IMG/VR virus record: IMGVR_UViG_3300027917_000066
Coordinates: 1 to 47,087 of that record
Length of the DNA: 47,087 bases
Direction: 5' to 3' (one strand)
Source of the DNA: a virus
A program made the translations under genes and the position numbers. The notes beneath the pieces were generated by a model. The model searched no databases and was not told the origin of the DNA. It was given only the letters and a program-made list of their open reading frames with translations. Positions 7,816 through 16,566 of this stretch are shown here, in pieces. Each line of letters starts with the position of its first letter. Position 1 is the stretch's first letter.

Positions 7816-8163
7816 ATGTTCAAACAAATAGCGTTACCGCAGGAGACGTGGGGTGCGGCGGAAACTGCCCTCGTGACCCGCAAACTGAACGACCGTGGCC
7901 AGGTCTCGCAAATATCCTTCAAGGGCAATAATGCCACCAATGCGATCACGTATGAGTTGATCATCTACGACCCGCTCGGCGGGGTCCTCTACACTCAGTC
8001 GGGGATCGTTGACGCAACAACGACCGTCTACCATGCCACGAAGGATTCTGAAGACTTCCACGAGTTCATCGTCGCCCCTGGTTGCACCTACACCCTTGAA
8101 CCCTCCGGCGCTCCGGGCGTGAGCACTGGCATTGTCGACATCATTCTTGGAATGAAGGAATAA
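7816..8163 (+). CDS. Tandem paralog 1, small beta-rich virion-module protein
   Basis: 115 residues starting at 7816 after AAAGG; the upstream in-frame GTG at 7783 lies inside the terminator and is rejected. The protein is homologous along its full length to the next gene. Shared motifs are MFK at the start, DRGQVSQIS around residue 27, TVYHATKD and EDFHEF around 72-85, PGCT near 90 and a VDI-LGM ending. The high beta content suggests a small structural or decoration subunit. The family is unknown. Confidence 0.65.
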   Translation: MFKQIALPQETWGAAETALVTRKLNDRGQVSQISFKGNNATNAITYELIIYDPLGGVLYTQSGIVDATTTVYHATKDSEDFHEFIVAPGCTYTLEPSGAPGVSTGIVDIILGMKE

Positions 8164-8166
8164 GCA

Positions 8167-8514
8167 ATGTTCAAGCTAGTCACAATACCACAATTGACGT
8201 GGGCCGATACTGAGACTGCCGCGCAGACCGTCAATCTCTTTGACCGGGGCCAGGTGTCGCAGATCAGTGTCAAGGTGAACGACAACACCGGCAACAGGAC
8301 AGTGCAGGTAACGATCAGCGACGAAAATGCCGGGCAGTTGTATGATAAATCCCTAATCCCCGAGAATGCCGTAACGGTCTACCACGCAACCAAAGACACC
8401 GAAGACTTCCACGAATTTGTCATCGGGCCGGGCTGTACTCTCAAGGTCACGCCTTCGGGCGATCCCGGCGCGTCTGGCCTGGAAGTTGATATTGTCCTCG
8501 GTATGGAGGAATAG
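8167..8514 (+). CDS. Tandem paralog 2, small beta-rich virion-module protein
   Basis: 115 residues, exactly the length of the preceding paralog, and only 3 nt separate the two. It keeps MFK, DRGQVSQIS, TVYHATKD, EDFHEF and PGCT, and differs mainly in residues 12-25 and 38-66. AAGGA in the end of the previous gene serves as the ribosome site. The duplication is old enough for wide divergence while keeping core motifs. The products may form hetero-oligomers. Confidence 0.65.
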   Translation: MFKLVTIPQLTWADTETAAQTVNLFDRGQVSQISVKVNDNTGNRTVQVTISDENAGQLYDKSLIPENAVTVYHATKDTEDFHEFVIGPGCTLKVTPSGDPGASGLEVDIVLGMEE

Positions 8515-8517
8515 ACC

Positions 8518-8904
8518 ATGCGTGAAGGGCCGCTGAAGATGCTTGTCATCGCAGCGATCATGGCCCTGCCACTCACAATGGGTGCGGGTTCTGCGATCCT
8601 GCCGTACATCACGCCCTTTATGCGCACAGTCCTGGACGACGCCGACGCCGAGACCGCCAGAGATACTCTTGAGGCCGCCGGCTGGTCGGCGACGATAGTG
8701 AACAGCCCGACGAGTGCAGGAGAGGAGGGCGACCTGTGGGCAGATTCCGGAGGCAATTACCTCTACGTGGCCTACGGCGACAATCAATGGCACCGGGTAG
8801 CCATAGCCACATGGACGCCCGGAGCAAACCATTTGTTGCAGGAAGACGGCACTAGCTTCCTGCTTCAGGAAGACGGGACGTCCAAAATCATACTGGAGAA
8901 TTGA
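8518..8904 (+). CDS. Signal-bearing short tail-fibre-like protein
   Basis: 128 residues after GGAGG. The N-terminus (residues 6-25, LKMLVIAAIMALPLTMGAGSA) is signal-like. Next comes a fibre-type segment with FMRTVLDDADAETARDTLEAAG at about 34-55, a pattern common in tail-fibre shafts, and a GDLWADSGGNYLYVAYG segment. The C-terminus contains the duplicated motif LLQEDGTS-FLLQEDGTS, similar to short repeats closing some phage tail proteins. It overlaps nothing and directly precedes the giant fibre gene. Confidence 0.6.
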   Translation: MREGPLKMLVIAAIMALPLTMGAGSAILPYITPFMRTVLDDADAETARDTLEAAGWSATIVNSPTSAGEEGDLWADSGGNYLYVAYGDNQWHRVAIATWTPGANHLLQEDGTSFLLQEDGTSKIILEN

Positions 8905-8906
8905 TA

Positions 8907-11900
8907 ATGAAAAAGCTCGCCCTATTGCTGGTCTTGATTCTCCCGGCCGCCTTGCAAGCGGCTGACGCGAAACTGACGGCCCTGAGTCAACTGGCCCAGG
9001 CGGACAACGATGATCTTATCTACGTGGTGGACGACGCCAATGGTACGCCTGCAAGCTACAAGATACCGCGCGAGGAATTTCTGATCTCCTGGGCCGGGTC
9101 CACCAACATTACGACCTTGGGCACGATAGCCTCGGGAACGTGGCAGGGTACGACCATAGCCGTCGATCAAGGGGGTACGGGGGCCACATCCCTCTCAGAT
9201 GGGTTCGTCCTTCTAGGCAACGCCACTGGCGCCATTCAGGCCCTCGATGTCACGACCGATGGCGGGATCATCATAGGCGACGGCACGACCGACCCAGTAG
9301 TTCTCGACGTAGGTTCCTCGACGGCAATTACCATTCTGGGAACTGTCGGTACTGGAACGTGGGAAGCTACTGATGTGGGTGTAGAACATGGCGGCACTGG
9401 CCGCTCGACTTCGACTACAGCCTACGGCCTGATAGCGGCTGGCACGACGGCGACGGGAGCACATCAGACGCTTGCAGCCGGTTTGACTACCCAGATACTC
9501 GTAGGCGGTGGGGCAGCGGCCTTGCCTTCGTGGGGCACAGACATTCCCACCGCTGTTACTATCGGATCGGGCTATATCTACCGGGCTGGTGGGACAGACG
9601 TTCCAGTAGGCGACGGCGGGCTAGGCACAGATGTCTCAGCGTTCACCGATGGGTTAGTGGGGGTGGCTACGGGGGCCGTAACCGATATAGACTCCGAAGG
9701 CGAGTTGGAAACAGCTCTCGGAAGCATCGACATTATGGTTGTAGCTACTGACGACTTTTCATCTGCAAACCTCGCTACTGCACTGTCAGATGAAACAGGA
9801 ACGGGCGGTGGCTTTGTGCGAGCCAATAGTGCAACTATGGATTCGCCGACTTTCACCACGGCTGTTACCGCTACAGACCTGCTTACCAATGCACACTTTA
9901 CCCACTCGACCGATTGGGGAGACATCGAAACCGACGGCAGTGGCAATGTCCTGATCGACGCCGACAACAACGTCACGATCACGGGTGATTGGAATTTCGG
10001 GGGGGCTACAAACTTCGAGCTACCGAACTCGGCAACACCGACACTCCCAAACCTCGCCGGTGAGGTAGCTCTTGACACCGACCTCTTGAGCGGGACCACC
10101 GGCCAGGGGATTCTCGAACTTCATTCAGGCGTGCAACTGACCTACATTGTCGGCACAATCGACACTCCGGGCGATGACGAAATACCGAAATATGACTCGA
10201 CCACAGGGACTATCCAATGGGAGACTGACGCTGGAGCCGCAGGCGGCGATGCCTGGAGCGACCCGGTAGACTCGGACATCCTGCCAACGGGCAATGACAA
10301 TACCTTTGACATCGGCAGTTCCGGCGCTTCGTTTGCCGAAGGCTGGTTTGACACAATGCTCTACAGCAAGGCGATAACTCTGACCGATGAGGACGCTTCC
10401 CCGACCGGCGCGGGCGAATTGAAGTATGATAACGGCATTACCGGCCTCGATGACGGAGCTTTGGTGTGGTATGACGATGATGAAATTCGCACGATAGTTG
10501 ACATCGACGCTTCTGAGGGAGTCTTCGAGAGCGGCGATGACGGGCATGTTGTGACTTTCAACTGGAATGCTGGGGCGGCATACTTCGACCTTCAGGCTCC
10601 TGGGGCTGCTTCCGGTGATATAACCGACGTCTGGACCGACGATACAGGTGATGTATCCGCCTTGACTGCCGGAGCAGGCGATACTCTCGACGCAGGAGGG
10701 GCCGACAGTACCGTTCCCTGGGAAATTGATTCTACCGGCACACCAACGACCGAGGGTGAGGCACTATGGAGGACCGACGTTGATAACCTGCTCATTGGCG
10801 ACGGAGCGGCCGGGACAGTCTACATGGCAAAGGGAGCTTCGGACGGCGATGCACTCGCGGGAGACTCGGCATCTGGCTTTTTCGACACCGGCACGGTAGA
10901 AGTAACCTATGGCGGCACTGGAGCGGCGTCTTTGTCCGATGGTTTCGTATTGCTCGGCAACGCCACCGGAGCAATACAAGCCCTTGACGTCACGACTGAT
11001 GGCGGAATAATCATCGGTGATGGTACTACCGACCCGGTAGTTCTCGACGTTGGTTCCTCGACGGCAATTACTATTCTGGGCACTGTTGGAACTGGGACGT
11101 GGGAGGCCACCGACGTCGGAGTTGAGCATGGTGGCACAGGTCGGTCTACTTCAACTACGGCTTATGGTCTCATAGCAGCGGGAACGACCGCCACAGGGGC
11201 TCACCAGACCCTTGCGGCGGGCGGCACCGACGAAATGCTTGTGGGGGGCGGGGCTGCGGCTCTGCCGATCTGGACAACCGCGACAGGGACGGGGGCGCCT
11301 GTGCGGGCAGACTCTCCGTCCTTCTCGACGGAACTGACCGCCACCGACCTGATCGACGTGGAAGACCTCAAACATGAAGATCACGGAGAAATCGACTACT
11401 CTACCGGAAACGCAGTGATTGACGACGGCGTGGCAGTAACCAACTGGAACCTCACCACACCGACCATTACCACCAGTGCGACCGTGACTGATGGAACGTG
11501 GATCGGAATATCAGGGGGAGAAACGATCACCTTCGACGGTACTGGCGACGACATCCAGATTGATGGGGCTCAGGTGGGCATCGGAGTGGACCCCACGCAA
11601 AAATTTCAGGTCGGCTCTGCCACTAACACCGACCGCATAAGCCTCTACCATGATGACACTGACGCTTATATGGAATGGGACGACGGTGTGTTGCGTGTCC
11701 GCACAACTGAAACAGATCAAAATGGAGACATGCGTATATACGGTAATGGGACAGGTTACGCCGCTTTGCGACTCTATGATGAAGACGATGCAGAATCAGT
11801 TGTAATAACGTCCCAAAGTCAACAGGGGTATATCTTCGTCTCTGGCACTGGACCGTCATTCTTGAACTTACAGCACGAGGCAGAGGCCGGGGTAAAGCTC

Positions 11901-13685
11901 TTTACAAGCGCCGGTGACAATGAGACGCCCGAACTGTTCGTCTATGGGTATCGGACGGGCGACCAGTTACGCAATATGCAGATCGCGGTCGGGATTGATG
12001 CTGTGGATACCGCCTCGTTCGACGGCGTGAGCAACTACCTGTTTGACGGCACTATCCAAGCTAATACCTCGCTGATCCTGACAGGGGCCGATGCAGACCC
12101 GACCCTGGCCGGGCAGATACGATACGATTCAACAATCACCGGCCTGGCCGATGGCGGTCTTGTCTGGTACGACCAGGATGAGATACGCAGGGTGGTGGAC
12201 ATCGACGCTTCCGAGGGCGACTTCGCATCGGGTGACGATGCCAAGCTCGTTCGCTACGTCTGGAACGCTGGCAATGGGTATTTCGACCTTGTTACAGCAG
12301 CGGGTGGCGGGGATATGTCGAAGTCCACTTACGATGTTGACACCGACAACGACATCGACCAGGCGGCGGGCGGCACCGAACTTGATAGCTCGGGTGTGAC
12401 TGACGGCCAACTGTTCATCGGCAACTCGACCGGCAATGTATGGGCCCTGGGAACCATCGGCGAAGGGTTGGCTATCGACGTTACCAATGGCAGCGGAACG
12501 GTCAGCGTAGCGTTTGATCCCACGGAAATGACCGGCGCACGGACGTGGAATGACGATACCACCGACGCCTCATTCGCCTGGACCTTCGGGCTGAACGCCG
12601 GCACAGACCCGCAGATTACCTTTGGCGATGGCATTATCAATGCTACGCAGGGAGCTTGGCAGGTCTCCGGCAATGCGGTGTACTATGCAACCGGCACTGA
12701 TGTTGCCGTAACGGACGGGGGAACGGGCGTAGGAACGCTTGATGATGGGTTTGTCTTACTGGGTAATGCAGCGAACGCCATCCAGACACTTGACGTAACG
12801 GGCGACGGCTCGATCATAATTGGTGACGGAACGACCGACCCCACGACACTAGCTGCATTCACATCTTCAACAGGCCAACTCAAGCACGAGTCTGGCGGCA
12901 TCGAAGCCGATATTTCAGCCATAGCGGATGGTGGTATTCTGGTTGGAACTGGTGCCGGGACGATGGCGATCAGAGCATCCGCCTTGACTGCGGGAGCGGC
13001 AGGGTTCTTTACGCATGAACTAGGAGGACTCGAAGCCGATGTCTCAGGCTACACAACCGGTCTCTTTGGCCTTATCACCGGCACGACGACAGACATCGAC
13101 ACCCCTGGGGAGTTGGAAACCGCAGCGGGGCTGGGAGCGTTCTTCTCCGATTACGCAGATGATGGCGACCAGGCTACGATGCAGACTACTCTCGGACTTG
13201 GTACGGGCGACAGCCCGCAATTTACAGCAGTAAATATAGGTGATGCCTCTGATACAACCCTGTCGAGAAATGCAGCGGGAATCTTGCAGGTAGAATCGAA
13301 CGTCATACCAAGAGAGATAGATGTGCCCGGCATGACGAGTACTACTCCGAAAGTGATCTATGCCTTTGCTATTCACGACATAGACGATGGGATGGACGAT
13401 ATAGCTATCCAGTTTCCACGGGCCATGACAATTAGCAAAGTAACGGCAATGTGTATCGGCGGCACCAATGTAGTCGGCAGGCTTTATGAGGTTGACGGAG
13501 ACGGCGACGACAGCGATGCCGTTGGTGTGGAGACGTCAGATTGGACATTTACGACCACGGAAACGGAGGATACATCATTCAATAACGCCGCACTCGACGC
13601 TGGCGATTATCTTCAGTGGGATACTACCTCAGTAAGCGGATCGGTGACGTGCTTTAGGGTTACTGTTGAAGGATATGAAACATAA
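8907..13685 (+). CDS. Giant tail fibre protein with signal peptide and internal repeats
   Basis: 1,592 residues. Start at ATG 8907 (GGAG 9 nt upstream); the TTG at 8901 is too close to that site. Residues 1-20 form a signal peptide (KKLALLLVLILPAALQA, then ADAK). The body is Thr/Gly/Asp-rich with GGTG repeats typical of trimeric fibre shafts. A 104-residue block near residues 89-192 recurs at about 669-772, and a partial copy lies near 1271. A second repeat family ends in VDIDASEG (about 530 and 1100). The last 120 residues form a Cys-containing beta domain likely to be the receptor-facing tip. Seen: repeats, signal. Inferred: receptor binding. Confidence 0.8.
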   Translation: MKKLALLLVLILPAALQAADAKLTALSQLAQADNDDLIYVVDDANGTPASYKIPREEFLISWAGSTNITTLGTIASGTWQGTTIAVDQGGTGATSLSDGFVLLGNATGAIQALDVTTDGGIIIGDGTTDPVVLDVGSSTAITILGTVGTGTWEATDVGVEHGGTGRSTSTTAYGLIAAGTTATGAHQTLAAGLTTQILVGGGAAALPSWGTDIPTAVTIGSGYIYRAGGTDVPVGDGGLGTDVSAFTDGLVGVATGAVTDIDSEGELETALGSIDIMVVATDDFSSANLATALSDETGTGGGFVRANSATMDSPTFTTAVTATDLLTNAHFTHSTDWGDIETDGSGNVLIDADNNVTITGDWNFGGATNFELPNSATPTLPNLAGEVALDTDLLSGTTGQGILELHSGVQLTYIVGTIDTPGDDEIPKYDSTTGTIQWETDAGAAGGDAWSDPVDSDILPTGNDNTFDIGSSGASFAEGWFDTMLYSKAITLTDEDASPTGAGELKYDNGITGLDDGALVWYDDDEIRTIVDIDASEGVFESGDDGHVVTFNWNAGAAYFDLQAPGAASGDITDVWTDDTGDVSALTAGAGDTLDAGGADSTVPWEIDSTGTPTTEGEALWRTDVDNLLIGDGAAGTVYMAKGASDGDALAGDSASGFFDTGTVEVTYGGTGAASLSDGFVLLGNATGAIQALDVTTDGGIIIGDGTTDPVVLDVGSSTAITILGTVGTGTWEATDVGVEHGGTGRSTSTTAYGLIAAGTTATGAHQTLAAGGTDEMLVGGGAAALPIWTTATGTGAPVRADSPSFSTELTATDLIDVEDLKHEDHGEIDYSTGNAVIDDGVAVTNWNLTTPTITTSATVTDGTWIGISGGETITFDGTGDDIQIDGAQVGIGVDPTQKFQVGSATNTDRISLYHDDTDAYMEWDDGVLRVRTTETDQNGDMRIYGNGTGYAALRLYDEDDAESVVITSQSQQGYIFVSGTGPSFLNLQHEAEAGVKLFTSAGDNETPELFVYGYRTGDQLRNMQIAVGIDAVDTASFDGVSNYLFDGTIQANTSLILTGADADPTLAGQIRYDSTITGLADGGLVWYDQDEIRRVVDIDASEGDFASGDDAKLVRYVWNAGNGYFDLVTAAGGGDMSKSTYDVDTDNDIDQAAGGTELDSSGVTDGQLFIGNSTGNVWALGTIGEGLAIDVTNGSGTVSVAFDPTEMTGARTWNDDTTDASFAWTFGLNAGTDPQITFGDGIINATQGAWQVSGNAVYYATGTDVAVTDGGTGVGTLDDGFVLLGNAANAIQTLDVTGDGSIIIGDGTTDPTTLAAFTSSTGQLKHESGGIEADISAIADGGILVGTGAGTMAIRASALTAGAAGFFTHELGGLEADVSGYTTGLFGLITGTTTDIDTPGELETAAGLGAFFSDYADDGDQATMQTTLGLGTGDSPQFTAVNIGDASDTTLSRNAAGILQVESNVIPREIDVPGMTSTTPKVIYAFAIHDIDDGMDDIAIQFPRAMTISKVTAMCIGGTNVVGRLYEVDGDGDDSDAVGVETSDWTFTTTETEDTSFNNAALDAGDYLQWDTTSVSGSVTCFRVTVEGYET
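9171..9482 (+). repeat. Fibre repeat block, copy 1
   Basis: 312 bp encoding 104 residues beginning GGTGATSLSDGFVLLGNATG. It aligns without gaps to 10911-11222. By codon-by-codon reading, 67 of 104 codons differ but only one changes the amino acid (Thr to Ala at position 6). Confidence 0.9.
10911..11222 (+). repeat. Fibre repeat block, copy 2
   Basis: Second copy of the 104-residue block, with 66 synonymous codon differences from copy 1. One patch around 11036-11080 (the segment VVLDVGSSTAIT) is almost identical in DNA as well. A diverged third, partial copy begins at 12717. Confidence 0.9.
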
Positions 13686-13699
13686 AAGGAGATAATAGT

Positions 13700-14068
13700 A
13701 TGGCAATCAGTTACCCCACAGAATGCGACAGTCCGCGACGGCGAATCGAATATTTGTTTGCACTGATGGAGGTCTTGCGGCATGTACATAACCTGATGAG
13801 CTATTGGTATCACAATCCCATCACTCAGGTTCAATACGATAACCCACCATTGCCTGACGTGCCGCTGCCGCTTCGGCCTGTTGTCAGGACGGCATTTACT
13901 TTCCTGAAAAATAAATACCCATTCAAAGTTCAGCTTACAGATGCAGACTGGAAGGAATTTGACCAGGTTGATTATATGCCGCGTCTGCATAAAATCTGCA
14001 CACAAATAGCGATTCAAAAGAACGACCTGAAGAATTCCACAACATATAATGTGAGCATAGACATCTGA
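13700..14068 (+). CDS. Hypothetical protein downstream of the fibre
   Basis: 122 residues after AAAAGGAG. Aromatic-rich and mixed helical, with VLRHVHNLMSYWYHNP around residue 26. The Pro-rich middle (PPLPDVPLPLRP) may be a linker. No signal or membrane segment and no recognised family. Its stop overlaps the next start, so it is probably co-translated with the LamG-like protein. It could be a fibre chaperone or connector. Confidence 0.55.
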   Translation: MAISYPTECDSPRRRIEYLFALMEVLRHVHNLMSYWYHNPITQVQYDNPPLPDVPLPLRPVVRTAFTFLKNKYPFKVQLTDADWKEFDQVDYMPRLHKICTQIAIQKNDLKNSTTYNVSIDI

Positions 14069-14802
14069 TGGCCAACGAAGATTTTACAACCTATACTGAG
14101 GTGGATGAAAACAACGACATCACGGTGACGTCGTCCACAGTGTCATGGACGTCACTATCTCGCGGTGACAACTCATACGTGTATAAGGATCACGGTGTCG
14201 ATCACTTCGACGGCGACTTCACACATCAGTTTGAGATGCTGATAGAGAACGCCGATGTTACCGTGCCCCGGCAGGTAATGTGGATGATTGCCAATGCCAT
14301 CAACAACGAAGAGGCGTTGATTTCTGCATCAGAGGACCTCCAAAATATATTTTACTACGACAATACAAACCTGTATTTGCGGGTTGTTGAGGGTGGCGCT
14401 AGTGCTAGCACTGATATTTTTGCCGCATTCGTCGAAGGGACACCCTACTTTGTAACCGTCAGCCGTGATGATGATGGTGGAGCCAACAACACCGGCCAGC
14501 TTGTCGCCGTTATCCGTACCGGCAGTCATACCGGAACAATCCAGGACACGCTTACCGTGGATTGTTCGGCCGGAGAGCAAAACGATTTCCGCTATCTCTA
14601 TGCCTGTGCCACTTATGACACCGGCCATAATAACCGTGATTGTGACGGGTATACGCAGGATATGGACCTCAATGAAGGTGCTCCCCCAGCTACAACCCCG
14701 CAAGTAATTTTCATTAGTGCCATGATCCCTGCGATGTGGGTCGCTCAAGGCAAAGTTACTCGCAGGCAGTTCTTGCGCAATACAGGACTATGTTTTCTAT
14801 AG
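14068..14802 (+). CDS. LamG/concanavalin-like beta-sandwich tail protein
   Basis: 244 residues. The pattern of strands resembles a jelly-roll lectin-like domain of the LamG/concanavalin type used by phage tails to bind glycans: HFDGDFTHQFEMLIE near 50, NLYLRVVEG near 100, GTPYFVTVSRDDD near 123, then a strand ending in DLNEG. The end is odd: a Pro/Thr linker, a hydrophobic stretch (VIFISAMIPAMWVA), then the basic motif RRQFLRNTG. The function is inferred from fold-like features only. Confidence 0.55.
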   Translation: MANEDFTTYTEVDENNDITVTSSTVSWTSLSRGDNSYVYKDHGVDHFDGDFTHQFEMLIENADVTVPRQVMWMIANAINNEEALISASEDLQNIFYYDNTNLYLRVVEGGASASTDIFAAFVEGTPYFVTVSRDDDGGANNTGQLVAVIRTGSHTGTIQDTLTVDCSAGEQNDFRYLYACATYDTGHNNRDCDGYTQDMDLNEGAPPATTPQVIFISAMIPAMWVAQGKVTRRQFLRNTGLCFL

Positions 14803-14810
14803 ATGACAAT

Positions 14811-15641
14811 ATGAAACGTGCGATACTTTTAATGCTCATGCTCAACGCTCTGGTCAACGGGGCCGATGAAATCCGGGCTTTCAGCCACGCCTCTACCTGC
14901 TATACTGTTATCAGGGAACTCGACGGTGACGTGTGGTACGTGACCGGGCAGGTCTTCGAAGCGTGGGGTACTGGTTCGAGGACGGCGGCAGATTATGACA
15001 TCGCACTCACGGACAAGAGCGGTTGGATGTTCGTCGGCGATATGGATACCAATATTGGGGCGGGGTATTACTATCTCGTCACCCATGAACAGGCAGGGGG
15101 AGCCCCGGCTGATACGGACCCGGCTATCTGGCAGGAGTATGGATATTGGACAGGGTCTACGTGGTATCCCGGTCGAGTGCCTTGGAAGGACAAAGTTGCT
15201 GACTTCACTGCGGAGGACGAGTTCGGCGGAGAAGTGGGAGGGCTTGATCCGAACATAACTGAGATCAAAGCCATAACCGATATTTTCTATACGCTGGACA
15301 CGACAGTTGCCGGGCCGAACGATGCGAACAACTTTACTATCACGGCGGGCATAGACGCAAACGATGTGTATGAGGGTATGATGATTTCCGTCCAGGATGC
15401 TGGGGACTCTCACTGGGAAACGCGAATGATAGATGTGTACCAAGTCGGCAGGGACGTCACCGTTGATTATCCATTCAGTTTTACGCCAGCCGCAGGTGAC
15501 CTTGTCTACATCTGGAACATCATGTATTACCCGCTTGATGCGTTTGACTCAGCCTTATCCACGGGCACCTTATATGGGCCAGGCATTCTGCATATCGACA
15601 GAACGGAGTCGAGCATCCTATACATAGACAGACGGGAGTGA
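14811..15641 (+). CDS. Virion-module protein with signal peptide
   Basis: 276 residues. I chose ATG 14811 because a clear signal peptide starts there: KRAILLMLMLNALVNGADEI, with cleavage likely after NGA. ATG 14790 is the alternative, and an in-frame GTG lies at 14736. The ribosome site is weak, so translation may be coupled to the overlapping upstream gene. The body is aromatic and beta-rich and contains the DANDVYEG-type motif also seen in the nozzle protein. The C-terminal ILHIDRTESSILYIDRRE is a short internal repeat. The role is unknown; its location indicates a tail part. Confidence 0.55.
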   Translation: MKRAILLMLMLNALVNGADEIRAFSHASTCYTVIRELDGDVWYVTGQVFEAWGTGSRTAADYDIALTDKSGWMFVGDMDTNIGAGYYYLVTHEQAGGAPADTDPAIWQEYGYWTGSTWYPGRVPWKDKVADFTAEDEFGGEVGGLDPNITEIKAITDIFYTLDTTVAGPNDANNFTITAGIDANDVYEGMMISVQDAGDSHWETRMIDVYQVGRDVTVDYPFSFTPAAGDLVYIWNIMYYPLDAFDSALSTGTLYGPGILHIDRTESSILYIDRRE

Positions 15642-15645
15642 CATT

Positions 15646-16566
15646 ATGGCTGACAATCCACAAAAACGAGCGATAGCCAATAAAGCCCTGACCATCCTGG
15701 TAGCCGGCAGAACTTCCAATGCAGGGATGCTGTTCGATTCCATAGACGATACGGAGTTCGCCGACTATACCACGGTCTCCGAGGCCTCGAACAAGGACAA
15801 GCGATTGGTGTGCTTTCTCTACGAGGACGTGCTGAAGCAGGTAATCGAAGACGTGGACCCTGAGTTCGCCAGCAAGTTTGAGGACCTCGGCCGGGAGGTC
15901 AAGATCGACCAGGAGTTCGGCGGATGGGACTACCTGTTCGAACTGCCGGACGATTACTTGCATCTAAGGGCGCAAGTAGCCGAGGGCAATCCGGAAAAGA
16001 CTTTCCCGCAGGATACGATGCTTTTTCACGGCTACTCTCATGTGGTAAGCGGATCGGACGGCCAGGCGTATCAATGCCAGACCAATCACACTTCAGTTGA
16101 CGACGCCAACGACGGCCAGCCTCCGGGCAACGACGGCAACTCGAACTGGACGTTGTACGATACTGACGGCAGCCTCGGGGCGACATGGTACGAAAGTGTT
16201 GCTTACAAGACCAATCGCACAGCCTGGTTGATGGCCAGCAATCACTTCAGCAACGAGGACGGCGACGGTGCCTACATCCGATACTCCAGGTACGTGCAGG
16301 CCGGCGTCAGCGACATGCCGCAATACTACCCTTCGGTGTTCAAGAACTGCTTTGCTGCGAGGCTCGCCGCAGAGATGGCCCAGGACTCCAAGGACTACGA
16401 GCGGAGACTGCGACTGCTGGATGAATACGAGAACCACCACAAGATAGAATGCTGGTCCGTCCAGTACGGCAACAAGCACGTAGACCGGCCAAAGACAGTC
16501 CTCGAACGCCGCAGAGGAGGCAGGGGCCGCTCGTTATATGACAGAAGATTGGGGCAGTGGACATGA
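15646..16566 (+). CDS. Tail tubular protein A (T7 gp11-like adaptor) with inserted module
   Basis: 306 residues. T7 gp11-type adaptors link portal to nozzle. Typical parts here are the N-terminal KRAIANKALTILVAG, FLYEDVLKQVIEDVDPEFASK at about 65, FELPDDYLHLRA at about 102, and the C-terminal VFKNCFAARLAAEMAQDSKDYERRLRLLDEYE. Residues about 125-190 form an insertion with AYQCQTNHTS, a Gly/Asn/Pro-rich loop and SNWTLYD. It resembles small chitin- or carbohydrate-binding modules of the Y-C-H-W type. The family is usually about 200 residues, so the extra length fits an insertion. Confidence 0.8.
   Translation: MADNPQKRAIANKALTILVAGRTSNAGMLFDSIDDTEFADYTTVSEASNKDKRLVCFLYEDVLKQVIEDVDPEFASKFEDLGREVKIDQEFGGWDYLFELPDDYLHLRAQVAEGNPEKTFPQDTMLFHGYSHVVSGSDGQAYQCQTNHTSVDDANDGQPPGNDGNSNWTLYDTDGSLGATWYESVAYKTNRTAWLMASNHFSNEDGDGAYIRYSRYVQAGVSDMPQYYPSVFKNCFAARLAAEMAQDSKDYERRLRLLDEYENHHKIECWSVQYGNKHVDRPKTVLERRRGGRGRSLYDRRLGQWT

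Noticed and set aside
8518-16566. Prophage or lysogeny module
   Set aside because: No integrase, CI/Cro pair, excisionase or att-like duplication was seen here or elsewhere in the window.
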